Of a DNA stretch of 64,000 nucleotides, positions 32,341-41,570 are shown one piece after another (positions within the stretch are counted from its first letter, which is position 1; each line of letters opens with the position of its first letter). The stretch lies in contig OX246744.1 in the NCBI GenBank assembly GCA_945910005.1, positions 45,027,850 through 45,091,849 of the forward strand. Reading direction: 5' to 3'. The position numbers and the translations under genes were made by a program. This DNA comes from Isoperla grammatica. Taxonomy: Eukaryota; Arthropoda; Insecta; Plecoptera; Perlodidae. The notes below the pieces were generated by a model that had not been told where the DNA came from, made no database searches, and was given only the letters and a program-made list of their open reading frames with translations.

Positions 32341-32988
32341 TTACTTTCCCTTGGGTTTATCATTGGCGGGTATGTAGACGACAGGGTGAACACTTTCGTC
32401 TGGAAATATTTTTGCACGAAACCGTAGTTGGTCCGGTGTGTCCTGTTTAAAGTCCAGTAGTAAATAGCCGAAAGGTTCGCGCGTCGCCTGTTTATATGCG
32501 TCCACCACGAACTCGGGTCTGTGAGGTTCGATTTGCCTCGCTAATGTGGCAATCTGAGCTCGGTCTCTGGGATTCTTAAACAACACAATGTAGTGCGCGT
32601 TTAAACTGAGGTCTCGAGAGCCACGCCCTTGATGAAATATATTTTGAGATATATAGATGATGCTCAAGTTGTTATGGCGACTATTAACGGTAAAGGCTTG
32701 GACTATTTCAGCCGAGTTTTGCATGTGATCGTCGATAACATAAAGTCTTGGCTCCGACGACTCTGGTGTCGTACCAAAGTCGGGTATGCCTCGACGGTAC
32801 GTCACAGGTACGGGACAAGCAACACCCTCGTGCAAGGAATTTCTTTCCGCGAAACACCAGATAATTTCCTTCATAGGAGTGTCAAACATGTGCTCGATGT
32901 TCTCGATGAGTTTACGAATGAATTGCGACTTGCCTGCCTGGGATGGTCCACTAACAATGATGTTACTCGGATGCCTAAAGGGGATCAT
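32341..32988 (-). CDS. FtsK/HerA-type genome-packaging ATPase (A32-like)
   Basis: It codes for 215 residues from the ATG at 32988. Walker A is GPSQAGKS at residues 14-21, Walker B LYVIDD at 82-87, and a sensor-like IYISQN at 111-116 follows. The length is usual for Polinton packaging ATPases. In the family it pumps element DNA into the capsid. It is the first gene of the minus-strand series, with the small split gene starting 15 nt after its stop. The frame appears intact. Only about 60 bp separate its start from a (TTATGA)n microsatellite, so a short 5' leader or loss of upstream DNA is likely. Confidence 0.92.
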   Translation of the reverse strand: MIPFRHPSNIIVSGPSQAGKSQFIRKLIENIEHMFDTPMKEIIWCFAERNSLHEGVACPVPVTYRRGIPDFGTTPESSEPRLYVIDDHMQNSAEIVQAFTVNSRHNNLSIIYISQNIFHQGRGSRDLSLNAHYIVLFKNPRDRAQIATLARQIEPHRPEFVVDAYKQATREPFGYLLLDFKQDTPDQLRFRAKIFPDESVHPVVYIPANDKPKGK

Positions 32989-33766
32989 CGCGACGACGAC
33001 TGGACGTCGTCTTCGAGCGACACCTATTCTTATACCTGTTTATGTTTATGATTATGATTATGATTATGATTATGATTATGATTATGATTATGATTATGAT
33101 TATGATTATGATTATGATTATGATTATGATTATAATAATAATCATTATTATTATTATTAACAAAAGTGATTTGTTCGGACTTCGAACCCACACCTTTTAG
33201 TCGCAGGTTTCACCATCGTCTATATCGAATATATCTGTACAGTGCTAGAATATAATAATAGAAATAATTATAATACACATCTATCTATGCATGTATTACG
33301 AAATGTAATACTATTTATAGTTATGTCTTCTAGGAAGCATTATAATCTATATGTGGCATCCATCTGACGGTGTGCGCCTAGTCCAGCCATTCTTCACAAA
33401 CATCATGATACATAACCTTGACATACCCTGTCACATTTCATTGGTACCAGGTTCGAACCTATTACATTCACATTCCTATAGGTAGCCTAACGTAATACCT
33501 CATGACAGCCCTAAGCGAGCTGAGGCTAAGGGAATGAAGTAGAATATTTGCACACTATATACATTCCAGGTTCGATTCCCGTCGCAGTGTTATTCTCATG
33601 CACGCCTATTAGGACACACATTAGGACACACAATCTCAGCCAATGAATAATACTCGGAATTGTGACGCCTCAAATCCTCCAGCCTATTAGGCCACATAGT
33701 CATTAGCGCTGAGGTGCTACACCGCTGCCGAGGCTGGATGTCTTGTCAGTCTTACAGCAACCGCTA
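32989..33766. other. Polinton 5' subterminal region without genes
   Basis: It holds the (TTATGA)n microsatellite at 33047-33133 and a short ATT run to 33160. Two tRNA B-box-like motifs lie at about 33449 (GGTTCGAACC) and 33568 (GGTTCGATTCCC). No polymerase or other gene fits in this 780-bp interval. Confidence 0.75.
33047..33133. repeat. (TTATGA)n microsatellite
   Basis: About 14 perfect hexanucleotide units lie just upstream of the ATPase start. The long Tyr-Asp and Ile-only frames through it are artefacts. Confidence 0.95.
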
Positions 33767-34242
33767 CATCCATCAGTCGCATTCAGTCTATAGTCATTAG
33801 CGAGACATTCCTTATCTCGCACAGATAATAGATCAATTACCTGAAATTGTACAGACTCAGTCTTACAGCAACAGTCCGATGTGAAGCACTCATGTTTTAT
33901 GCCCCCCTCCCCAGGTTCGAACGTGGTACACGCACTGAGTCGTGCCCGACCCTTGGCTATATCGTGTCGTGCCGGCTTCAAATCTCATATTATCTTATGT
34001 TTTAACATTTGGGGGTGGGTACAGGGTTCGACTCCCGGTGACTGTGTTCGTTAGGTATCCTGGGTTCGATACCACAATTACTTACAGGTGGGGGCGGGGG
34101 TGGGGTGTGAGGTGTCAGTCGTGGAGAGCGGGTGTGGAGGGGAGGGGCGGGTGGAGGTGGCACCAGACAGTCTTACTAATCACCGTCTCGGCCAGTGAAG
34201 GATTCCTGGAATATCGACGCGATGAACCGGGGGTCTACTACT
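33767..34242. repeat. Right terminal inverted repeat of the Polinton
   Basis: It is the reverse complement of 21136-21610 with about 90% identity, ending CCGGGGGTCTACTACT. It is followed directly by GATGAT (34243-34248). It contains B-box-like GGGTTCGACTCCC (about 34023) and GGGTTCGATACC (about 34061). Confidence 0.95.
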
Positions 34243-34248
34243 GATGAT

Positions 34249-34777
34249 AAACGATAATATATAATTATAATTACTATTTCTTACGTTGTTTTCAACTCAT
34301 AACAATTAACTACAATTTAAATATATTTGTGACTACAATAGTCAATCATGGCCACTTACCATTTGCACCTCTCAAGATATTGTTCCTTACTGTTGATACT
34401 TTCAATGTCATACTGTTTTTTATTTGATGCATACGAGCATGTTTTATGTCTACATGGTTCAATTTTGATTTATTAATAAAATGAAACCATGTTTTGGCAA
34501 AGTACGTGGTTCAATTCCTTTCATTCAGAACCTAATTTAACATTCCAAAATCGGTTAAAAAGTGTTGAAAATAAAACAAATGCCCTGCGGGGCAAACTGG
34601 GGGCTTACCCCTCCCCCCCCAAACCTCTTCCACCCAGGTAGAAAGTGTTGAATGTCATACTGCGCCCCCTTGAAAATATCCTGCCGGCGCCCATGGTGTA
34701 GCCCTGTGCGCTGTTAGTATTTTTTTACGCACACCTGCGTTGGCCAGCCCCCCCCCAGGATCCTGGGTGCGCCACTG
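34249..34777. other. Right half of the hAT element
   Basis: Non-coding. Positions 34500-34707 resemble 12290-12510 (GTACGTGGTTCAATTC, CATTCAGAACCTA, CTTGAAAATATCCTG). A C-run at 34748-34756 precedes the terminal TGGGTGCGCCACTG. Confidence 0.8.
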
Positions 34778-34822
34778 AGGTAGACTACCTGAACGAGTAT
34801 CTAAAAGGCGTATTATATTGAT

Positions 34823-35070
<248 letters not shown>

Positions 35071-35563
35071 TAGATATGGAAATACATTTAATTCGTTTGA
35101 CACCAACAATGCTTCTAATATACTATCTCTACAATAAAGTGTGAACCTATCAATTGTTTACGTATAAAAAGCGACAATCATTTATGATCTCGTTACACCA
35201 AAAGTGCGCATATATTGAAGTGTGTATTACAAATTTGAATGCTGAGACCTTATTGGTGGTTTCAAATTTAAAGGGCCATTTAGGTTTGATCTCGGTCATG
35301 CACAGATACGGACTATCTGTGTGAGCGTGTGTGAAAGCTATTTAAGCGCAGCCCTGGTGGATACACACTGAACTATGTACGGTGATAACAAGCATAATGT
35401 GAGATCATAGCCCAAACATTGTTTACATGGCAGATAAATGACCGGTATCTTAGAAGTATGGCTACACTTTCCGAGATCAGAGGTACTGATCTCACACCGA
35501 AAAATGATCTCGGTCGTCTGTTGTGTATTTACCCCAATGATCTCAGTTTGTGTCAAAAACACA

Positions 35564-35620
<57 letters not shown>

Positions 35621-36311
35621 ATCCTCTAGTCTACGTAGAGACAATATCATATCCGTTGTATGTGATGAAGACAGTCGCCCACACTCAATAACTAAATACA
35701 CTCTACGTATGGCAACGGAAGAACATTAGATTCAGATTGACAACTAGGATCATATGACCTTGGGGGACGTTTGGAGGAAAGGGACCAGTAGGACGTAAAG
35801 GGGAGGAAAAGGGAAATGGAAGTACGTATAAAGGGGAGGACTTGACTGCCTAGATTCGTCTGGCTTCTCCCCCTTGACCTGTCCGGCTAAGGTGGCCCTA
35901 CCAGAAGCATACGCTTCCGTAAGGGAAGAAGAGCCCATCGTAGTCCATAGGGCAGGAAATAACACGGTGAAATAACTCGCCTCGTACGACTGGCCGAGTC
36001 ACACCGGGCCCAGACGGAGTGACAAGGTGTAAAGGGCGAAGCTAAGTGTTCACATCTGAACTAGGAAGCCGGCGGGCAAGGCAAGGAATGCGCGTAGGCC
36101 TGTCTGTCTGTCTGTCTGTCTGTCTGTCTGCCAAGGTCGACCATCACGTCCCGGGCCCCGCTACATTATACCGCAAGACTCAAACGTTGGCATGCGGCCG
36201 GACTCCAGATAATACAGATATTCTTCATTTGACATAGTTTCAAGCTCTACAAATATTATATATTATACGGTTATACCCCTCTTTAGACCCCCCTTTTTTA
36301 TATTATACCCC
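35071..36311. other. Non-genic stretch with microsatellites and a possible LINE 3' end
   Basis: (CA)n lies at 35567-35617 and (TCTG)n at 36100-36131. Positions 35755-35990 include CCCTTGACCTGTCCGGCTAA and GGTGGCCCTACCAGAAGC, which resemble 3' regions of invertebrate LINEs from memory; this is uncertain. No gene is seen. Confidence 0.4.
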
Positions 36312-36585
36312 CTAATAATAATTTTTTGTGGGAAAGCCCGTTATAGAGTGCACAAGTGCCCCTCTTCAGGTGACTAACTAGGTATATTAGGGTGTTTAGA
36401 TAGTTGGGAAGGAATGTCCGAGGGCTTTTAGTAGGACTCAATCCCGGCATTCGCCTTTACGACAGAGGAACACCTCGGAAAAAACCTTCAGTCAGGACTG
36501 CCGGTGGTCGGAATCGAACCGGCGACCTCCCGAATTAGAGTCTCGCGTCTTACCGCTGAGCCACCTCTATCGGTTCCATCCCTTA
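36312..36585 (-). repeat. tRNA-derived SINE, copy S3
   Basis: On the minus strand it has an A-box GAGGTGGCTCAGCGGTAAGA, a B-box GGTTCGATTCC, the shared CACCGGCAGTCCTGACTGAA and CCTCTGTCGTAAAGGCGAAT. The tail block CACCTGAAGAGGGGCAC near 36370 is present. It is close to full length and comparable to 57478-57745. Confidence 0.88.
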
Positions 36586-36874
36586 GTTATGTGACTACCG
36601 CCCAGCATAACAAATATGACTGAATAATAGAAATTAAATTTAATATAATATGAAATGATTATGAATAAATATAGGCCTATGATTGTCGGGTATTCACGGT
36701 GATAAGGGGTGAGGTAAGGTAAGGGGGTAAGCGCCAAACCATGGTAAATCTAAGAGAATCTCAAGTCTACGCAACCAACGCGTTGTTTACACAAGAGCGA
36801 TGCTATTTTCAGCTCGTACATTCAAGCGGTGCGAGAGATATAGAGAGAAAGATCTCAATGCAAGCACTCGACAC

Positions 36875-37133
36875 TAAAGTCGCTCCACAGCAATTATGGT
36901 GCTGGGGCCCTACGTCACAGATGGGCGTGTCGGAGCCAATCAGCGGGCGGCTTTCACCGATACTCACATTTGGTTGGCCGAGCCTCACTCATCTGTGACG
37001 TCACCAGCCTCAAGGAGAGATGGGCGTGTCGGAGCCAATCAGCGGGCGGCTTTCACCAATACTCACATCTGGTTGGTCAAGCCTCACTCATCTGTGACGT
37101 CGCCAGCCCCTAAGTTGCTGTGGAGCGACTTTA
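36875..37133. mobile_element. Palindromic MITE, ends TAAAGTCGCTCCACAGCAA
   Basis: The left end TAAAGTCGCTCCACAGCAA is mirrored by TTGCTGTGGAGCGACTTTA at the right. Inside are two direct copies of about 110 bp (GATGGGCGTGTCGGAGCC to CATCTGTGACGTC), so the centre is duplicated. A truncated relative lies at 1313-1421. No coding. Confidence 0.85.
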
Positions 37134-37821
37134 GCACAGATACTTCGTGTGACACTATCTTTACACCAATTATAATAACCGCGGTTATTTAAAAAATCGG
37201 TACTATTACCGGAAAAAGTACTTTTTAACTTTTCATATACAACACAAATGTATGATATGAAATAGCACATTCTTTTTACACAAAATTAAAATAAGTACGG
37301 ACTCCTTCGCTAGTCTTCACATAGTATATAATTTGTCTCGCTTTTCACGTGAGGGCGAGGCCCATGCACCACTGCAGTGGTCAACCCAGGATGTTACTTT
37401 CCCCGGTGCATTATTCCTCATTAGTTGAATTATTACAAAGATCGGCTTCTGGGGCAGAGAGAGGCCCAGACGCAGGCGGAGGAAACAACTACGAAATTCT
37501 CTTCCAAAGTGTTCCCAAATGATTTTAATGGAAACAATTTGGACTCAGAAGGATTGTATTGTTATTAGTATAGCCCGGCTACTCTTTATAAATTTGCTTA
37601 CATAAGTAACAAGTAAAATTCTTCATGAAGGCAAGACATATCTTATTGATATATCTTGAGAACACTTCAAGATATTGAAAAGGTGATCAGCTCTAAACGA
37701 TGAATATAAAAACTTAAAAATATTGTTATTGTTGTCGTTTCTTTTTATCAAAACAAATGTATTATTAATCAAGTAAATAAATTACAATCGTTACATATAC
37801 AATGTATGGTAGTATCATAAC
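37134..37821. other. Non-genic stretch
   Basis: AT-rich; no feature is recognised on either strand. Confidence 0.5.
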
Positions 37822-38030
37822 ATGGTTGGAATACGCGTCTGCGATTCTCATTTCCGGTTTTTGACATTCTCGGACATTTTACCCCCTATCGCTAAGCAAT
37901 TACACATCAGCAGTCACAACAACAATGTGAACAATGTCAAAATCCTAAACTTAAGGGCTAAAATGGCCGCCCACCGCCAACTTCCGTGGGTATTTAATTT
38001 GTACGTTGATTTATTAGCTGAATTAGGTCA
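37822..38030 (+). repeat. Dispersed repeat R5, second copy
   Basis: It is about 90% identical to the minus strand of 5655-5875, including ATACGCGTCTGCGATTCTCA, TCGCTAAGCAATTACACATC and ATGGCCGCCCACCGCC. A similar short frame in both copies (VCDSHF.FLTFSDIL.PIAKQL) is explained by the DNA identity. No protein family is recognised. Confidence 0.7.
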
Positions 38031-38059
38031 AGTAACGAAGTAACTATTAACGTCCATGG

Positions 38060-38226
38060 TATAGTTGTCCCAAGACTACCTTGCACATGCTTTCGTCACA
38101 GGCGACTGGTTTGTAGCCAATCAGCGATCGGTATTGGCGCTGGTGTGTCTCGGGCGGTTCGCTGGTTGGCTACGACTGCCCCGGATGTGACGAAAGCAAG
38201 TGTAAAGTAATCTTGGGCCTACTATA
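38060..38226. mobile_element. Palindromic MITE, family TAGGCAACCCAAG, copy B (inner part inverted)
   Basis: The ends TATAG..GTCCCAAGACTACCTT and CTTGGGCCTACTATA pair. The central segment (CGATCGGTATT and GTCTCGGGCGGTTCGCTGG) runs in the opposite sense to copies A, C and D, as expected of a palindrome whose centre flipped. Confidence 0.8.
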
Positions 38227-38296
38227 GTATTCTCCTTGGGGTCCACCTGGGACTCCAACAACAACAACAGCCACCCAGGGCTGTGACGTCACTTAC

Positions 38297-38557
38297 TTTG
38301 TCGTTGCTCTTGTCCAGGAAGTCGAAGATACAGTCGGCCTCTGCGACCACCTCCTCCACCGCCCCGTTGTCCGGCTTGTTCTTGGACTTGCCGTTGGCCA
38401 GTATCAGCGCCACCTGCTGCAACTTGCGGTCCGTATCGTCGCCCCCCTCCCCCTCGTCCTCGTCGTCCTCATCGCTCTCACTCTCGTCCTCGCTCACGTC
38501 CTCTACGTCGTCCACATCGTCCTCGTCCTCCTGGTTGCGTTTATCCTTCATCGCGCG
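38297..38557 (-). CDS. Probable host exon encoding an acidic protein segment
   Basis: On the minus strand an 87-codon block is followed by an exact donor, AAA|GTAAGT (intron from 38296), and preceded by ACACAG at 38558-38563, a weak acceptor. The ATG at 38551 could instead be a start. The peptide has a Glu/Asp-rich stretch (EDEDDVDDVEDVSEDESESD), then KLQQVALILANGKSKNKPD and EEVVAEADCIFDFLDKSNDK. The base composition is GC-rich and codon-like, unlike the surrounding AT-rich DNA, and it is flanked by a MITE and a minisatellite. I do not recognise the gene. The length of 261 nt (phase 0 at both ends) fits an internal exon. Confidence 0.55.
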
Positions 38558-38590
38558 CTGTGTCAGTACATTCACAACATGACGGAGACA

Positions 38591-38905
38591 CCCGAACCTC
38601 GGTGCGCCTGCACTCGGGACGCGTCTTATCGCACAGCCGACAACACCCGAACCTCGGTACAACTGCACTCGGGCCGCGTCTTATCGCACAGCCGACAACA
38701 CCCGAACGTCGGTGCGCGTGCACTCGGGACGCTTCTTATCGCACAGCCGACAACACCCGAACCTCGGTGCGCGTGCACTCGGGACGCGCTATATCGCACA
38801 GCCGACAACACCCGAACGTCGGTGCGCGTGCACTCGAGACGCGTCTTATCGCACAGCCGACAATACCCGAACGTCGGTACACCTGCACTCGGTTACACAC
38901 TACTT
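38591..38905. repeat. 55-bp GC-rich minisatellite, about 5.5 units
   Basis: CCCGAACCTCGGTGCGC, GCACTCGGGACGCG and TCTTATCGCACAGCCGACAA recur at 38591, 38646, 38701, 38756, 38811 and 38866. It lies immediately upstream (minus sense) of the acidic exon. The overlapping frames in all phases are repeat artefacts. Confidence 0.92.
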
Positions 38906-39602
38906 GTTGGTCGTCGTTGTAAGCGATGCAACTAGTGTCAGTTGCTCGTGACGTAACAAATACGTACACAATACGTCACGACGACGATTAACTTCACTTC
39001 ACAGTCTTTACTTCTCCTGACGAGCTCCTCTCAATATGTCATAACATCTACAAAGACTAATCACAAAGAACTTGATATAATTAAAACCGCACAAAATGCG
39101 TTATTTAGTAATATCTTGACATGCTTGACAATATAGAAAACATTAATACTTAATATCCAGAATGCGTCTCATAAGAACTGAAAACTTGATTTATAACTTT
39201 CAAATGTTGGAATCCTTACTAACCAAAATGAAAAACCGTAACGATTGCAATATCTGAAATTTTGTCAAGGCACCTTTTAGTTTGTGTAAAACTATACAAA
39301 CATTTTGATTATCAATCGAATTTTTGATATTGTGCAGACCAAGTTTTCAAGATAATACTAAATAATAATAATACGGTTGACGTTGCACTGTTTTAATAGC
39401 TCAGACTTTCTAAATTCCCCCCTAATAACTTGGGATCAAAAGCGATGAAACACACGAATAACAGAAGTAAAAACTGTAGTAGCCTATTTGCTTGTTTTTA
39501 CTAAAACTCACTCGTCGATGGTGTTCGGAGCCTACAGGGTAGGTTCAGTCGCTTTTAAATAAAGTCTTCCCCTAAAAAAATCAGTCTTGTTACTGGGTAG
39601 GT
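38906..39602. other. Non-genic stretch
   Basis: AT-rich; nothing is recognised. Confidence 0.5.
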
Positions 39603-39765
39603 AGACTCTATAAATAGAGACTCTAATTCGGGAGGTCGCCGGTTCGATTCTGGCCACCGGCAGTCCTGACTGAAGGTTTTTCCGAGGTTTTACCGAGTAA
39701 GTCATCAGAAAAGGGGCACATCAGGTTAAGCTGGTGTGCACCCTATAACAGGGATTCCTACGAAA
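39603..39765 (+). repeat. tRNA-derived SINE, copy S4, internally deleted
   Basis: The B-box block (GGGAGGTCGCCGGTTCGATT) and CACCGGCAGTCCTGACTGAA are joined to the tail block (GGGGCACATCAGGTTAAGCT, GGTGTGCACCCTATAACAGG). The middle part seen at 57590-57680 is missing, and the A-box half is lost. Confidence 0.85.
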
Positions 39766-40604
39766 ACAAATTATTATTATAAATACGAATTTATTTATTT
39801 AAAATACAAGCTAAAACTTGGCCACCTACCGGGCTGCAGCGGAACTAGTGCTAATCTTATGCAGCCTCAGTGCGTCAGCGGCGTGAATACACTGAATACA
39901 ATTAGGCGACGGAGCAAGTCTTGTTTGTGTGCATGCACTGCATGTACCGGACCGGATGTCCGTGCACGTATTTCTTATACATAGAACAAGTCTCGCACTG
40001 TTACCGTTTCATCTAAGAAGATCCATCACATCGGTGATTACGAGCAAAGACTGCACTAAAACCGCATTAAATTATAGTTTTTTTTCTCTTTATAAAACTT
40101 ATTTTTAATAATGCCTCCTGCTAAATTGCGAAAACGTGAAAAGTTGGCTCAATTTAGGTTAAGAATTGAAAAAAAAATTGTTAGTTTGTAAGACTGTTAC
40201 TTTTAGATAACCTCATTCAAAGGTGCATTCACAATGAGTAATGACAATTATATATCAAATAACTACAAACTAACAAATGTTTTTTACATACCTACAAATA
40301 AAATTTGTACTTCTGTGTCAGTTTTTCAATATTGTGATTTGTGTGGCGTTCTTGAGATGACCAAAACGCGCAAGTTTGCCGGTCCATTGCGAACTACAAT
40401 AACCACGGGCACATAATTTATATAAAAAAAAAAAAAACACTTACCAAAGTGACGCATGACATTTTCTGAAGCACAGTTCTCTTCCTCAGACGCGAGTGCA
40501 CTGAGGAAGGGAACCGCCGGAGCTTCAGAAAATGCTTCTGCGCACTTTGACGACGAAATATACGATTGTTTATTCTTACATTTACCTATACCTAATTTTA
40601 CAAT
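39766..40604. other. Non-genic stretch with a short inverted repeat
   Basis: Positions 40455-40545 contain an inverted repeat (TTTTCTGAAGC..GTTCTCTTCCTCAG and CTGAGGAAGGGAAC..GCTTCAGAAAA). No gene is seen. Confidence 0.5.
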
Positions 40605-40654
40605 TTACAAAGTAAATTGGAAATACCAACCCTGAATTACAATAAATATTTTTC

Positions 40655-40844
40655 TCACAGTATTCAGTTCTTTCGAATCCAAACTAAGCACGTTTTCCAC
40701 TTTTTCGATGTTTGGTAAATTCGGGCGATTATAATCGGCTGTACAGTCTTCCCTCTTTCCGCTGCTTTGTAGTAAAAGCAAAGTGTAACATACAATTAAT
40801 AACAACGCACAAGACTTCACATCCGCCAGTGTTTTAAAAGTCAT
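40655..40844 (-). CDS. Possible first exon of a secreted host protein
   Basis: The ATG at 40844 starts a peptide with a strong hydrophobic core (CALLLIVCYTLLLL) followed by QSSGKREDC, a plausible signal peptide and cleavage region. It continues about 40 residues (ADYNRPNLPNIEKVENVLSL) to ACT|GTGAGA, a possible splice donor near 40654. Read through the donor, the frame closes at 40605. No family is recognised. Evidence is limited to the signal-peptide shape and donor; chance is possible in a window this size. Confidence 0.35.
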
Positions 40845-41114
40845 ACAAGAGATACATTTGTTTTGTTTTATTTCTTACTTCAACTAACTTCCCATGATGC
40901 GGATCATGACGAACCAATCAGAACGCCCGCCGAACAAAATGATTACTACGGAAATCCAAATCAAAACAATGACACCGGATGTTGTTGTTACTTATACCGT
41001 CAATCAAAGTCAAGGTCGCAAGCTCTGTTTTGAGTGGTGAAATAAGGTAATTAATATGCTATTGTTGCTTTGTTAGTTATTGTTTGTGAGTTATTGGGTC
41101 AGCAGCACTAGTAG

Positions 41115-41570
41115 ATCGTATCTTAAAACAACTTTTTAAAACGGAAATTGTGGGAAGATATCGCATGGCTAGTTATTACCATGGTCTATAGACAACGAAA
41201 ACAAATATGCAAAATTCATCACGATTGGATTAAACAAGAAGAAGACGGGGAAGACCAAGGAAGAGATGGAAGGAAAAGATTGCTAAAGACCTACAGACGA
41301 GAGGAGAGAACTGGGAACAAGTAGAGGAAGTACGATTGTGGGAAGATAGGAAGAGGTGGAACAATTTGGTTGTGAAACCCAAGCTGACCCTGCCAGAAGC
41401 AGGAAACGGTGATGGATAATGATGATGATGATGAATACAATAATATCGTAGTAGGTTGACGCATTTAATCTAAAGGTAATGAATCTTGCATATATTTGTT
41501 TTCGTTGTCTGTAGACAATAATAATATCTAGCAGCGCTATCATCCCACAATTTCTATTTTTTGTTTTAAA
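41115..41570. mobile_element. Inverted-repeat element with a LINE tail in its loop
   Basis: Arms of about 110 bp, at 41115-41235 and 41465-41570, pair through GAAATTGTGGGA, GTCTATAGACAACGAAAACA and AATATGCAA..ATTCAT with some mismatches. The loop holds an RTE-like LINE 3' end (41249-41435). This suggests that the LINE inserted into a MITE, or that a MITE captured it. Confidence 0.7.
41249..41419 (+). pseudogene. 5'-truncated LINE (RTE-like) ORF2 C-terminal tail
   Basis: The frame GRPRKRWKEKIAKDL, then RGENWEQVEEVRLWEDRKRW and NNLVVKP is the standard C-terminal tail of many invertebrate LINE polyproteins (GRP..RW...I..DL ... W.E....A.DR..W..LV). It ends in tandem stops, followed by a very short 3' region ending in (GAT)n at 41412-41435, as in RTE-type elements. 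The reverse transcriptase and endonuclease parts are absent. It is a dead-on-arrival copy typical of target-primed reverse transcription. Confidence 0.8.

Larger units (their letters stand above)
21136..34242 (-). mobile_element. Polinton/Maverick (adintovirus-type) element, polB absent
   Basis: The element is bounded by 475-bp TIRs beginning AGTAGTAGACCCCCGG and by GATGAT duplications. All its genes are on the minus strand: FtsK/HerA-type packaging ATPase, a small interrupted gene, a conserved Polinton protein, chromodomain integrase, penton-like and pX-like proteins, hexon-like capsid, adenain-type protease and a final conserved protein. This is the full virion-morphogenesis and integration set, but no protein-primed DNA polymerase B frame exists anywhere between the TIRs. 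Without the 3413-bp insertion the element is only about 9.7 kb, compared with 15-20 kb for typical Polintons. Capsid and protease frames are broken and one small gene is split, so this copy is defective. Confidence 0.95.
20867..34777. mobile_element. Non-autonomous hAT element hosting the Polinton
   Basis: The left end CAGTGGCGCACCCA is mirrored by TGGGTGCGCCACTG at 34764-34777, and the outside is duplicated as AGGTAGAC (20859-20866 and 34778-34785). Without the Polinton the element would be only about 800 bp (20867-21135 plus 34249-34777). It has a G-run next to the left TIR and a C-run next to the right one, and no transposase. Part of its right half is related to 12218-12510. This is the oldest layer of the nest. 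Confidence 0.9.

Noticed and set aside
32786..33193. Tyr-Asp and poly-Ile frames
   Set aside because: They are translations of the (TTATGA)n microsatellite; the real gene here is the minus-strand ATPase.
32989..33766. Protein-primed DNA polymerase B
   Set aside because: I looked between the TIRs on both strands for a long frame or polymerase motifs and found none; the free intervals are too short.
38560..38951. Several Arg/Ser/Thr-rich frames on both strands
   Set aside because: All derive from the 55-bp GC-rich minisatellite.
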